A DNA stretch of 64,000 nucleotides from an uncultured Erythrobacter sp. (GTDB lineage: Bacteria; Pseudomonadota; Alphaproteobacteria; Sphingomonadales; Sphingomonadaceae), in contig CAJXJR010000013.1 of the NCBI GenBank assembly GCA_913055155.1, positions 62,001 through 126,000 of the forward strand, given 5' to 3'. Positions 45,585-54,153 of the stretch are shown here, one piece after another. Position numbers and translations under genes: made by a program. Positions within the stretch are counted from its first letter, which is position 1. Each line of letters begins with the position of its first letter. A model generated the notes under the pieces. That model ran no database searches. It was not told where the DNA came from and saw only the letters and a program-made list of their open reading frames with translations.

Positions 45585-45607
45585 ACCCCTGGGATCCGGT
45601 CAGGGGT
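45585..45607. promoter_or_regulatory. inverted repeat upstream of the exopolysaccharide operon
   Basis: ACCCCTG (45585-45591) and CAGGGGT (45601-45607) form a perfect seven-base inverted repeat around a nine-base centre. It lies about 45 bases before the likely ATG of the export lipoprotein gene, in the only intergenic stretch of the operon. It could be an operator or a leader hairpin; no family match is known to me. Confidence 0.35.
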
Positions 45608-45713
45608 TCTCACGAAAAAGGGTGAACATTGCGTTAGCCTTCATGCCCTAAACCGCTCTGGAAGCGGGTTTTGTGAAGGCCTGTCCCATTGCGGGACGGG
45701 TTTGGGAGGGCTG

Positions 45714-46940
45714 TCAGACCAGCATTTCCAGTGCCGGTCCCTGCCCCAGGAAGGTCGCCGGGCTGGCGCTGGCGCCATAGGCTCCGGCGCAGAATACCGC
45801 GACAAGGTCACCCACCTCGGCGCGCGGCAGGTGGGCGGCATCCGCCAGGCGATCCAGCGGGGTGCACAGGCAGCCGACCACGTTGACCTCTTCCTCCGGC
45901 TCGGCATCGAAGCGGGTCGCGATGGCAACGGGGTAGTTCCGGCGCACCACGGTGCCGAAATTGCCCGATGCAGCCAGCTGATGGTGCAGGCCGCCATCGG
46001 TGACCAGATAGGTGGTATCGTGGCTCACCTTCCGGTCGACGATACGGGTCAGGTAAACACCTGCTTCCCCAACAAGATAGCGGCCAAGCTCGATGGCGAA
46101 CTGCGTATCTTTCAGGACTCCAGGAAGGTCTGCAAACCGCTTTTCCAGCGCCACCCCGATGGCCGCCACGTCAAGCGGCGTATCCTTGTCGAAATAGGGT
46201 ATGCCGAACCCGCCGCCCATGTTCAGGTGCGGCACCTCCACACCCGCCTCGCCCGCCAGCTGCGCGGCCAGATCGAGCACGTGGCCCTGTGCTTCGATCA
46301 GCGCCTCTGCGTCCAGCGCCTGGCTGCCGGAATAGATATGGAAGCCACGCCAGTTGGCACCGGCATCCACGATCGTACGGGCTAGCGTCGGCACACGGTC
46401 CGCATCCACGCCAAAGGGCTTGGCACCGCCGCCCATCTTCATACCCGACCCGCGCAGTTCGAACGGGGGATTGACCCTGATGGCAAGTCGCGGCGCGATG
46501 CCCAGCTGCTTGCCGATCTGTAATGCCCGTTCGGCCTCGTTCGCGGATTCAAGGTTCAGCGTCACCCCTGCACGGATGGCGGCGAACAGTTCACGGTCAC
46601 GCTTGCCCGGCCCGGCAAAGCTGATCTCGCGCGGCAGGTATCCCGCCTCCCGCGCTTGTTCCAGCTCTCCGGCAGACGCGATATCCAGCCCGTCGACCAA
46701 GTCTGCCATAAATTCGAGCAAAAGCCCATAGGGGTTTGCTTTCATGGCAAAATGAATTTTCAACCGTTCCGGCATCGCCTTACGCAGATCGCCGATACGC
46801 TGCTCGATGATGGCACGCGAATAGACGAACAACGGGGTATCGCCCGCCTCCTTCACCAGCTCACTGGCGGTGCGCCCGCCAATGGCCAGTTCGCCCTCCT
46901 TGGCGGTAAACTCAGGGGGAATGGGGCCCAGCGCCTTCAT
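45714..46940 (-). CDS. PLP-dependent decarboxylase, exosortase A system-associated
   Basis: A 408-residue fold-type III decarboxylase (alanine racemase/diaminopimelate decarboxylase superfamily). The PLP lysine is K67 in HFAMKANPYG. The C-terminal domain holds IELGRYLVGEAGVYLTRI and CLCTPLDRLADAA, with the catalytic Cys region shared with DAP/ornithine-type decarboxylases. The exosortase-linked subfamily probably makes a small amine for the system, though its substrate is unknown. It overlaps the ligase gene upstream by four bases. The export gene starts 132 bases downstream. Confidence 0.93.
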   Translation of the reverse strand: MKALGPIPPEFTAKEGELAIGGRTASELVKEAGDTPLFVYSRAIIEQRIGDLRKAMPERLKIHFAMKANPYGLLLEFMADLVDGLDIASAGELEQAREAGYLPREISFAGPGKRDRELFAAIRAGVTLNLESANEAERALQIGKQLGIAPRLAIRVNPPFELRGSGMKMGGGAKPFGVDADRVPTLARTIVDAGANWRGFHIYSGSQALDAEALIEAQGHVLDLAAQLAGEAGVEVPHLNMGGGFGIPYFDKDTPLDVAAIGVALEKRFADLPGVLKDTQFAIELGRYLVGEAGVYLTRIVDRKVSHDTTYLVTDGGLHHQLAASGNFGTVVRRNYPVAIATRFDAEPEEEVNVVGCLCTPLDRLADAAHLPRAEVGDLVAVFCAGAYGASASPATFLGQGPALEMLV

Positions 46941-48439
46941 GCCGCCTGCCTCGCCAACAGCGCCCGGTCGATCTTGCCGTTTGGGTTAAGGGGCATGGCA
47001 TCGAGCCAGCGGATCACCGCAGGCTGCATGAAGTTGGGCAATTCGCGCTTCAGGGCAGCGCGCAAGGCGTCATCGTCGCCTGATCCGCGCACCACAAGAT
47101 GGATGGCGTGGCCCAGCCTTTCATCCGGCACGCCCAACGCCACGGCCTCCTCTGCCAGTCCGGTCGCGATTACCGCCTCCTCGATTTCCTGCGGGCTAAT
47201 GCGATTGCCCGCGCTCTTGATCATGGCATCATCGCGCCCGACGAAATAGAGCAAACCGTTCTCCGCGCGCCGCACGTTGTCGCCCGACCATACCGCCATG
47301 CCGCCGTATTGGGATGCTTCCGGGGCGGGTTTGAACCGCTGCGCGGTCCGCTCCGCATCCTGCCAGTACCCTTGCGCCACCAGTGGCCCGCAATGCACCA
47401 GTTCGCCTTCGCCCGCGATTTGACCTGACTGGTCGACAACCAGGATCTCGGCAAAGGGAATGGCGCGACCCATCGAGGTAGGATGCTCGTCCACCAGGTC
47501 CGGATCGAGATAGGTCGAGCGAAAGGCCTCTGTCAGGCCGTACATCGGAAACAGCCGCGCATCGGGGAATATCCGGCGCAAGTCGCGCACCAGGTCCTCG
47601 GTTAAGGCGCCGCCGCTGTTGGTTAGCCGCCGCATCGATGCCACCGCCTCTTCCGGCCAGTCCTGCCCTACCAGCTGCACCCACAGCGGCGGCACGGCAG
47701 CAATCGTCGTGATGCCATGGCGGCCGCACGCCTTGATGACGTCACGCGGGGTGAGATAGTCGAGCGGCACCACGCTGCCACCTGCATACCAGGTGGAAAG
47801 CAACTGGTTCTGGCCATAGTCGAAGCTCAAGGGCAGCACGGCCAGCGTCACGTCGTCGCGCTCCATGCCCAGGTAATGCGCCACGCTGACCGCGCCCAGC
47901 CACAGGTTCGCATGGCTTAGCATCACGCCCTTGGGCCGCCCGGTCGAGCCGCTGGTGTAGAGAATGGCGACAAGGTCGTCGGCATCGGCTGTCGAGGGCT
48001 CCACGAGCGGCGACACGGCTTGCGCAGCCTCCAGCGCCGCCTTTTCCTCCACCTGCGGACAATCCGCGGGCACATCGCCCTCTTCCAAGGAGGCAAGCCG
48101 CGCGGAATTGGCCAGCAACAGGCTGGCCCCGCAATCTGAAAGAATATGGTTGACCTGGGCCCGCTTCAGCAGCGGATTGATCGGCACATGAACCAGCCCG
48201 GCACGTGCAGCGGCCAGCGGCATCAGGCAGGTGAGTTCCCCCTTCGCCGCCCACGTCGCTACCCGCGCGCCCTGTTCCGGCACCTGGTCCGCCAGCCATC
48301 CCGCCAGCTGGGCGACACGGCTTCTTAAGTCCTTCCAGCTAAGGACTTCGCCGCGCAAGACCAGCGCCGCATCCGCATCCGCCCCGCACATGGCGAGGTG
48401 ATCGAGCGGGTACGGCGTGGGATCGGGCGCAGCGGACAT
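46937..48439 (-). CDS. AMP-forming acyl-CoA ligase, exosortase A system-associated
   Basis: A 500-residue ANL-superfamily enzyme that should activate a carboxylic acid with ATP and pass it to CoA or to a carrier protein. The P-loop-like motif is ILYTSGSTGRPKGVMLSHA near residue 170, with MYGLTEAFRSTYLDPD near 300 and a C-terminal KSAGNRISPQEIEEAV and NPNGKIDRALL that holds the catalytic Lys. The start ATG at 48439 is only 14 bases from the divergent gene's start codon. A carrier protein encoded on the other strand is a likely partner. Confidence 0.93.
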   Translation of the reverse strand: MSAAPDPTPYPLDHLAMCGADADAALVLRGEVLSWKDLRSRVAQLAGWLADQVPEQGARVATWAAKGELTCLMPLAAARAGLVHVPINPLLKRAQVNHILSDCGASLLLANSARLASLEEGDVPADCPQVEEKAALEAAQAVSPLVEPSTADADDLVAILYTSGSTGRPKGVMLSHANLWLGAVSVAHYLGMERDDVTLAVLPLSFDYGQNQLLSTWYAGGSVVPLDYLTPRDVIKACGRHGITTIAAVPPLWVQLVGQDWPEEAVASMRRLTNSGGALTEDLVRDLRRIFPDARLFPMYGLTEAFRSTYLDPDLVDEHPTSMGRAIPFAEILVVDQSGQIAGEGELVHCGPLVAQGYWQDAERTAQRFKPAPEASQYGGMAVWSGDNVRRAENGLLYFVGRDDAMIKSAGNRISPQEIEEAVIATGLAEEAVALGVPDERLGHAIHLVVRGSGDDDALRAALKRELPNFMQPAVIRWLDAMPLNPNGKIDRALLARQAA

Positions 48440-48453
48440 TCGGGTTCCAAGGG

Positions 48454-49452
48454 GTGAGCATTCTTGTGACGGCGATCAGCTATCACGACACGGTTAACGA
48501 TCTGCAAGGCCTTGAATGGTCTGACGCAGGCCCTTTTGCACGACCGGAGTGGTTTGCCCTGCTCGAACAGAGCGGGATTGAACCGCTGTTCGTCACCGCC
48601 AGCGAAGGCGACCAGAGCATCGCCCTTCTACTGCACCGTGCCGATGGGGCCTTCGAAGCGCTGACCAACTGGTATGCCTTTACTTGGAGTGACTTGCACA
48701 CAAGTGCTCTGACTGATTCTGCGATTCTGGAGGCGCTGGCGGGAGACCTGGCAAAACGCACGCACCGTGTCACGCTGACCAAGCTGCCCGAGGAAGACGG
48801 CACCCATGCCCGCCTCGCCGATGCCTTCCGCACGGCAGGCTGGTGGGTGATTGCCGAGCCGTGCGACACCAACCACGTATTGCCCGTGGCTGGCCGCAGT
48901 TATGCCGAGTTCTTGGCCGACCATCCGGGCCGCTTGCGCACCACGCTGAAGCGCAAGGCGAAGAAGATTGAGGTCGCGCTTTCCACCACCTTCGATGCCG
49001 CCGCCTGGACCGCCTACGAGGATATCTACGCCGACAGCTGGAAACCCGAGGAAGGCGATCCCGCCCTGTTGCGCGCCTTTGCCGAAGGCGAAAGCCAGGC
49101 GGGCCGTTTCCGCTTTGCCATGGCCCGCCATGACGGCACGCCCGTCGCCGCGCAGTTCTGGACCGTGGACGGCGAGACCGCCTACATCCACAAACTGGCT
49201 CATCGCACCAGCGCCGACAAACTCTCGCCCGGCACCACGCTGACTGCCGCCCTGTTCGAGCGCGTGATCGATACAGACCGGGTGCAGTGGGTCGATTTCG
49301 GCACCGGAGACGATCCCTACAAACGCGACTGGATGGAAGAGGTACGCACCCGTTGGCAGTTGACCTGCCTGCGCCCATCGCACCCGCGCAACTGGCCCCT
49401 GCTGGCCAGGCACCTGATCCGCAAGCTTGTAACGGCAGGCGCACGTGGCTAG
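48454..49452 (+). CDS. FemAB/GNAT-like acyltransferase, exosortase A system-associated
   Basis: A 332-residue protein with the GNAT-fold FemAB-type plan. The N-terminal part has GPFARPEWFALLEQSG. The core has RLRTTLKRKAKKIEV near residue 165 and IYADSWKPEEGDPALLRAF. The C-terminal signature is WVDFGTGDDPYKRDWME near 284. It starts with GTG; 48454 or 48466 could be used, and neither has a spaced ribosome site. It is first in a plus-strand group with an acyl carrier protein and two hydrolases and is probably the transferase using the carrier-bound acyl group (inference). Confidence 0.88.
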   Translation: MSILVTAISYHDTVNDLQGLEWSDAGPFARPEWFALLEQSGIEPLFVTASEGDQSIALLLHRADGAFEALTNWYAFTWSDLHTSALTDSAILEALAGDLAKRTHRVTLTKLPEEDGTHARLADAFRTAGWWVIAEPCDTNHVLPVAGRSYAEFLADHPGRLRTTLKRKAKKIEVALSTTFDAAAWTAYEDIYADSWKPEEGDPALLRAFAEGESQAGRFRFAMARHDGTPVAAQFWTVDGETAYIHKLAHRTSADKLSPGTTLTAALFERVIDTDRVQWVDFGTGDDPYKRDWMEEVRTRWQLTCLRPSHPRNWPLLARHLIRKLVTAGARG

Positions 49453-49464
49453 GGCGCAGGAATT

Positions 49465-49758
49465 ATGGCGACCAACCTTCCCGCCCCGACCGAGCAGGAC
49501 GAAGACACCGATCTCATCCTGCGGCAGGTCCTCGCAGACGTTCTCGGCCTTTCGGCGGAGCGTATTTCGGAGCTGCATGCCGATTCCGGCCTTTTCGGAG
49601 ACTTGCCGGAACTGGACTCGATGGCAGTCGCAGGCCTGCTCACTGAACTGGAAGACCGCCTCGATATCATCATCGACGATGAAGACGTCGACGGCGAAAT
49701 GCTGGAAACCTTCGGCGGCCTCCTCGCCTTCCTTGCAGTCAAGCGCTCCAACGGCTGA
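49465..49758 (+). CDS. acyl carrier protein, exosortase A system-associated
   Basis: A 97-residue carrier protein. The phosphopantetheine serine is Ser52 in PELDSMAVAG, and the flanks form the usual four-helix pattern with many acidic residues. It lies 12 bases after the GNAT-like gene and seven bases before hydrolase 2. It should accept an acyl or aminoacyl group loaded by the divergent ANL ligase. That link is inference from position and family knowledge. Confidence 0.92.
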   Translation: MATNLPAPTEQDEDTDLILRQVLADVLGLSAERISELHADSGLFGDLPELDSMAVAGLLTELEDRLDIIIDDEDVDGEMLETFGGLLAFLAVKRSNG

Positions 49759-49764
49759 AGCGCC

Positions 49765-50424
49765 ATGCTGACGGGTCTCTGGCCCTCACCTGTCGGCGGC
49801 GAAGAACTGTTGCTGTCCTTCGATGAAGGCAGGCAGCGCCGCTTGGTGGTGATTCCGGCGCTGTTCGATGAAGGAAACAAGTTGCGGCATTTCACCGTCG
49901 AGGTGATGCGGCGGCTCCATACGACCGGCATCGACAGTTTCCTGCCGGACTTGCCGGGCACTAACGAAAGCCTCGCCCCCCTCGTTGAGCAGACGGTCAC
50001 GGGCTGGCGGCAATATCTTAGCGCGGCGGTCGATCACTCGCGCGCCACCCACATGCTGGCGATCCGTGCGGGCGCTGTCATCGACCCGGGTCACCTCCCC
50101 TCCGTGCATTATGCCGCCGCCAGCGGCGCCAGCCAGTTGCGAACCTTGGCCCGCGCGCAAGCCATCGCAGAGAAGGAAGCGGGCGCCCCGGTTAGCCGCG
50201 AAGACCTGCTTGTCCAGGCAGAGGCACAGGGGGCCACGCTGGCAGGCCACGACCTCGGCGCGCAGATGGTGCGGGAGTTGCTGGAAGCGGAAGCTCCCAT
50301 CCCCACCTCCAGCGTGGCGCAGGGCGACCTTGGCAGCGGCGGCTTATGGCTGCGCGCGGAACCCGCCCATGATCCCGGGCAGGCCGATCGCCTGGCCGCG
50401 ATGGTGCTGGAGCGCCTGGCATGA
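49765..50424 (+). CDS. hydrolase 2, exosortase A system-associated
   Basis: A 219-residue alpha/beta-hydrolase-like protein with VVIPALFDEGNKLRHFTVEV near residue 28 and FLPDLPGTNESLAPL near 59, which is characteristic of the exosortase-linked hydrolase 2 subfamily. The usual GxSxG elbow is not evident; MLAIRAGAVIDPG stands at that place. Catalysis is therefore doubtful. It overlaps the next gene by four bases. Confidence 0.85.
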   Translation: MLTGLWPSPVGGEELLLSFDEGRQRRLVVIPALFDEGNKLRHFTVEVMRRLHTTGIDSFLPDLPGTNESLAPLVEQTVTGWRQYLSAAVDHSRATHMLAIRAGAVIDPGHLPSVHYAAASGASQLRTLARAQAIAEKEAGAPVSREDLLVQAEAQGATLAGHDLGAQMVRELLEAEAPIPTSSVAQGDLGSGGLWLRAEPAHDPGQADRLAAMVLERLA

Positions 50425-51203
50425 CCCGTCGCCATCTCACATTCGATTGTGCCGGCGATATGCTGGTGGGTACACTGGATGAAGCCGAGGGCACTTCGGG
50501 CCTGCTGCTGGTTAGCGGCGGTAACGAGATCCGCAGCGGCGCGTTCGGCGGCCAGGCGCGGCTGGCAACACAGATCGCCGCCGCTGGATATCCTGTGTTC
50601 CGCTTCGACCGGCGCGGTGTGGGCGATAGCGAAGGCGAAAACCGCGGGTTTCGCGAGAGCCGGGACGATATCCTCGCCGCCATCGCCGTGTTCCGCCGCG
50701 AATGTCCGCAGCTGCAGCGCGTGGTCGCCTTCGGCAATTGCGACGCGGCCAGCGCGCTGATGCTGATGCAGGGCGAGCAGTGCGACGCGCTGGTACTATC
50801 GAACCCATGGACCTTCGAAGACGCCGAAGCTGATGACGACCTGCCGCCCGCTGCCGCCATCCGCACTCGCTATGCCGCAAAGCTGCGCGATCCCGCAGAA
50901 CTGGCGCGACTGGTCAAAGGACAGGTCGATCTGCGCAAGCTGGCCGGGGGAATCCGGTCTGTCCTCGGCAAGCCCGCTGCCCCCGGCTCGCTGGCGCAGG
51001 AGATGGCCAGTGGCCTTGATGCTGCGGCCAAGCCCTATACGATCCTGATCGCCGCGAATGACGGCACCGGACAGGCCTTTGCCGCCTGCTGGAGCGGCGG
51101 CGCCCAGCGATTGCTGCGTTGTGAGGGCGCCAGCCACGCCTACGTCGAGCCACAGGCGCAGCAATGGCTGCGGGAACGGATTCTCGAAGTATTGCGCGGC
51201 TGA
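50421..51203 (+). CDS. hydrolase 1, exosortase A system-associated (Cys nucleophile)
   Basis: A 260-residue alpha/beta hydrolase. GLLLVSGGNEIRSGAFGGQA forms the first loop and FRFDRRGVGDSEGENRGF the second. At the elbow the sequence is VVAFGNCDAASALMLM, so a cysteine replaces the usual serine. An acid and a histidine are in EGASHAYVEP near the end. It is the last gene of the plus-strand group and ends 12 bases from the convergent RNA methyltransferase gene. Substrate unknown; it may release the carrier-bound product. Confidence 0.88.
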   Translation: MTRRHLTFDCAGDMLVGTLDEAEGTSGLLLVSGGNEIRSGAFGGQARLATQIAAAGYPVFRFDRRGVGDSEGENRGFRESRDDILAAIAVFRRECPQLQRVVAFGNCDAASALMLMQGEQCDALVLSNPWTFEDAEADDDLPPAAAIRTRYAAKLRDPAELARLVKGQVDLRKLAGGIRSVLGKPAAPGSLAQEMASGLDAAAKPYTILIAANDGTGQAFAACWSGGAQRLLRCEGASHAYVEPQAQQWLRERILEVLRG

Positions 51204-51215
51204 AGCGCAAGCGGC

Positions 51216-52412
51216 CTACTTCATGAACAGGCTGGCCAGCTCCACGTGGGTGGACCAGCGGAACTGGCCGACCGGACGAAGCTCTGCAAGGCGATAGCCT
51301 GCCTCTTTCAACTGCACAGCATCGCGTGCCCAGCTTGACGGATTGCAGCTGATATAGACCACCCGTTCGACCCCGCTCGCGGCAACCTGCTCCACCTGCG
51401 TGCGCGCCCCCGCGCGCGGCGGATCGAGGACCACACCGTCGAACCCGGCCAGTTCGCCTGCTCGCAGCGGATTGCGGAACAGGTCTCGGTGGGCACATTC
51501 GACAGGCAGGCGCGCGCGATTGGCCGTCAAACGCAAGGCATTGATCGCGGCAGCATCGGCCTCGGCAGCGAGAACCTGCGACTGGCCGACCAGCGCCAGG
51601 GCAAAGGTGCCCAGTCCGGCAAACAGGTCCGCCACCTTGGCGCAGCCCGCCAGCCACTCGCTTGCCGCGGCGACCAGCGCCGCTTCGCCATGATCGGTGG
51701 CTTGCAGGAAAGCGCCCGCCGGAAAGGCAACTGGAACACCGCCCAGAGTCACCGTCACCGGTTCCGGCTCCCAGAAACTCTCCGCGCCAAAGCCGTGATC
51801 CAGCGTCATGCGCGCAAGGCCCTGTTCGCGGCAGAAATCCAGCAGGCTCTCGGTCTGGTCCAGACCCTCTGGCGCGAAGCCACTGATATTCAGGTCCGCG
51901 CCCTGGTCCACCAGCGTCATCTCGATCCCGATGGCATAGCGCCCCTTCAGCTGCGCCAGATAGGTGCGCAAGGGCTCCACCAGCGCGAACAGGCGCGGAT
52001 GCAGCACGTGGCATTCGCGCATGTCGACAACCTTGTGCGATCCGGCCTGCGTAAACCCGATCAGCGGCCGACCACCGCCATTGATTGCCCGCAAGCCTGC
52101 GCGACGGCGGGAATGCGGTGGCGACATGGCAGGCGGCGCGACCAGTTCGGGCTCCAGCCCGTGCGATTGAGCCGCGTAGACAACGCGATTGCGCACGAAG
52201 TCGCTCAAGGATTGTTCGTCGCAATGCTGCAACTGGCACGACCCGCATGTGCCGAAGTGCCTGCACGGCGGCGTAGCGTGGTGCGGACCATGCTCCAGCG
52301 AGCCGTCCTCGCGCAGCAGGTCGCCCGGCGCGGCCAGCGGAACATGCCGACCGTCCGCCGTCACGCCATCGCCCTTGGCAGCGATGCGGATGATTTCAGC
52401 GTCAGTGCTCAT
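51216..52412 (-). CDS. TrmA/RumA-family 23S rRNA or tRNA (uracil-5) methyltransferase
   Basis: A 398-residue RNA m5U methyltransferase. A [4Fe-4S] cluster is suggested by CRHFGTCGSCQLQHC near residue 52. The SAM site is KVADLFAGLGTFALAL near 260. The catalytic Cys is in VVYISCNPSSWARD near 355. It starts at the ATG at 52412, which overlaps the nnr stop by four bases. The N-terminal TRAM domain is short. I cannot tell TrmA from RlmC/RlmD type by inspection. Confidence 0.9.
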   Translation of the reverse strand: MSTDAEIIRIAAKGDGVTADGRHVPLAAPGDLLREDGSLEHGPHHATPPCRHFGTCGSCQLQHCDEQSLSDFVRNRVVYAAQSHGLEPELVAPPAMSPPHSRRRAGLRAINGGGRPLIGFTQAGSHKVVDMRECHVLHPRLFALVEPLRTYLAQLKGRYAIGIEMTLVDQGADLNISGFAPEGLDQTESLLDFCREQGLARMTLDHGFGAESFWEPEPVTVTLGGVPVAFPAGAFLQATDHGEAALVAAASEWLAGCAKVADLFAGLGTFALALVGQSQVLAAEADAAAINALRLTANRARLPVECAHRDLFRNPLRAGELAGFDGVVLDPPRAGARTQVEQVAASGVERVVYISCNPSSWARDAVQLKEAGYRLAELRPVGQFRWSTHVELASLFMK

Positions 52413-53809
52413 AGGAGGTCGGCAAAGGCCGCCGGAACGTGTGCGGCAAGGTCGCCTGCGGCAAAGGCGGGCCCTGCGTGGCGCGCGGCACCGGCCAGCA
52501 GCCAGCATCCCTGTTCGGCTGCCTTGCGCGGCGTTATTCCGCAAGCCAACCTGCTGGCAATCAGGCCTGCCAGCGTGTCTCCCGTGCCTGCGGTACTAAG
52601 CCAGCTGCTGGCGCCCGGCGTAACGGCAAGAGCGGCACCTTGCGAGGCGATCAGCGTGTCAGGCCCCTTGGCCACCAGCACGCCTTCGATGGCTTCGGCC
52701 AGTTCGATCGCCTGTTCGACCCGGTCCAGCCCCACGGCATCGAAGGCACCCGCGAGGGTCTCCAGCTCTCCCGCATGCGGCGTGGCAATGATCGGCCACT
52801 CCCGGTCTTCCAGCATCGGCGGGGAAAGCAGAACCAGCGCATCGGCATCCACCACCGTGGGCACGTCGCAAGCCAGCACCCAGTCGAGCTTCGAGCGTGC
52901 CGCCGCGCTGCGACCCAGGCCGGGGCCGATCAGGAACGCATCGATCCGGGGATCGCGCACCAACTGGAACAGCGAGCCATGTTCGACGACCACATCGGGC
53001 GGTACGACCGGCACGGCGTCCTCGTCATCGACGAAAATCTTCACGTAGCCCGCCCCGCCGTGCTGTGCCGCGCGGGCAGCCAGCACGGCAGCACCCGGCA
53101 TTTCGCCCGCGATCACGGCCAGCATCCCGCGCGAATACTTGTGTGCATCGACAGCGGGCGGCGACAGCCGGGGCGGCGAGGAAAGGCGGGCCGCGTCGTG
53201 CACTTTGCCGACACCGATATCCACCAGTCTGCGCGCGCCCATGCGAGCCATGGCGGGCATCAGCCAGTGGGCATATTTCCACGCCCCCAGCGAAATCGTC
53301 AGCCGGTAATGCGGCAGGCCCTCGTTCAGCATCTCGCCGTTGTCGCTGTCGACGCCGCTGGGCAGGTCTACCGCGACGCTGATCTCGTGCGCATCGGCCA
53401 GCGTGCGCAGGTGCGCCAGCAGCGCCTCGTCCAACGGGCGCCCCAGCCCCGTACCGAACAGGCAATCGACGAACACGCCGCCGCTGGCGCTGGTCACCGG
53501 CTCCCCGCCCCACTTGCGCCGGGCGGTTTTCGCTGCCTCGGTCTTGGGTTCGATGGGTGCGACGACCGAGACATCCAGCCCGCGCTGAGCCAGTACGCGG
53601 GCGATTACATAGCCGTCACCGCCGTTGTTGCCGGGCCCGCACAACACAGTGACGGAGCGCCCGGCAGCAAGACGCCAGATCCAGCCCGCTGCCCCCGCCC
53701 CTGCAGTCTCCATCAGGCTTTCGACAGTTTCGCCGCCGTCGATCAGCAACTGTTCGGCCGCCTGCATCTGCGCGGCGGTGAGGATCTGGTGCGGGGCAGC
53801 CGGTGTCAT
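52409..53809 (-). CDS. nnr: bifunctional NAD(P)H-hydrate epimerase / ADP-dependent dehydratase
   Basis: Repairs damaged NAD(P)H hydrates; 466 residues. The N-terminal epimerase (YjeF_N) domain has LCGPGNNGGDGYVIARVL near residue 56 and VAVDLPSGVDSDNGE near 145. The C-terminal dehydratase (carbohydrate-kinase-like) domain has PGLGRSAAARSKL near 300 and STAGTGDTLAGLIASRL near 410. The ATG at 53809 overlaps the small lipoprotein gene's stop by four bases. The length is that of a fusion protein of both activities. Confidence 0.95.
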   Translation of the reverse strand: MTPAAPHQILTAAQMQAAEQLLIDGGETVESLMETAGAGAAGWIWRLAAGRSVTVLCGPGNNGGDGYVIARVLAQRGLDVSVVAPIEPKTEAAKTARRKWGGEPVTSASGGVFVDCLFGTGLGRPLDEALLAHLRTLADAHEISVAVDLPSGVDSDNGEMLNEGLPHYRLTISLGAWKYAHWLMPAMARMGARRLVDIGVGKVHDAARLSSPPRLSPPAVDAHKYSRGMLAVIAGEMPGAAVLAARAAQHGGAGYVKIFVDDEDAVPVVPPDVVVEHGSLFQLVRDPRIDAFLIGPGLGRSAAARSKLDWVLACDVPTVVDADALVLLSPPMLEDREWPIIATPHAGELETLAGAFDAVGLDRVEQAIELAEAIEGVLVAKGPDTLIASQGAALAVTPGASSWLSTAGTGDTLAGLIASRLACGITPRKAAEQGCWLLAGAARHAGPAFAAGDLAAHVPAAFADLL

Positions 53810-54153
53810 TCCGATACCGGCAAATGGTAGCGATCCGAACCCACGCGCACCTCGACATAGCCGCCCATGTTGGTGACTTCGGCCTGGTCGGCACCGGCAG
53901 CGGTAATCAGGCCCTGTCCGGGAACACCCAGCTGGAAGCGGCGAAAGGCGCCGTCGGGATGGCGCACGATGACGAAGCTTTCGCCATCCTGCTCCACCCG
54001 TTCCATGGTGCAATCGCGGCCAAAGCCGCCCGCACCACCCAGCGAGCAATCGATGGCTATCAGCCCCGTTGCCGGCGTGAGTTCAGCCTCGTCCGCATTG
54101 GCACAGCCGGCGACCAGCGTGGCTGTCGCCCAGACGAGGGCCAGTGATCTCAC
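53806..54153 (-). CDS. small lipoprotein, unknown
   Basis: A 115-residue protein starting with GTG at 54153, which overlaps the ilvD stop as GTGA. The leader [16 protein letters not shown] ends in a lipobox (LVAGC). The mature domain is beta-rich ([33 protein letters not shown]) and has two further cysteines, DCSLGG and RDCTME. No family recognised. It lies between two metabolic genes in a compact operon, so its expression is tied to them. Confidence 0.75.
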   Translation of the reverse strand: MRSLALVWATATLVAGCANADEAELTPATGLIAIDCSLGGAGGFGRDCTMERVEQDGESFVIVRHPDGAFRRFQLGVPGQGLITAAGADQAEVTNMGGYVEVRVGSDRYHLPVSE

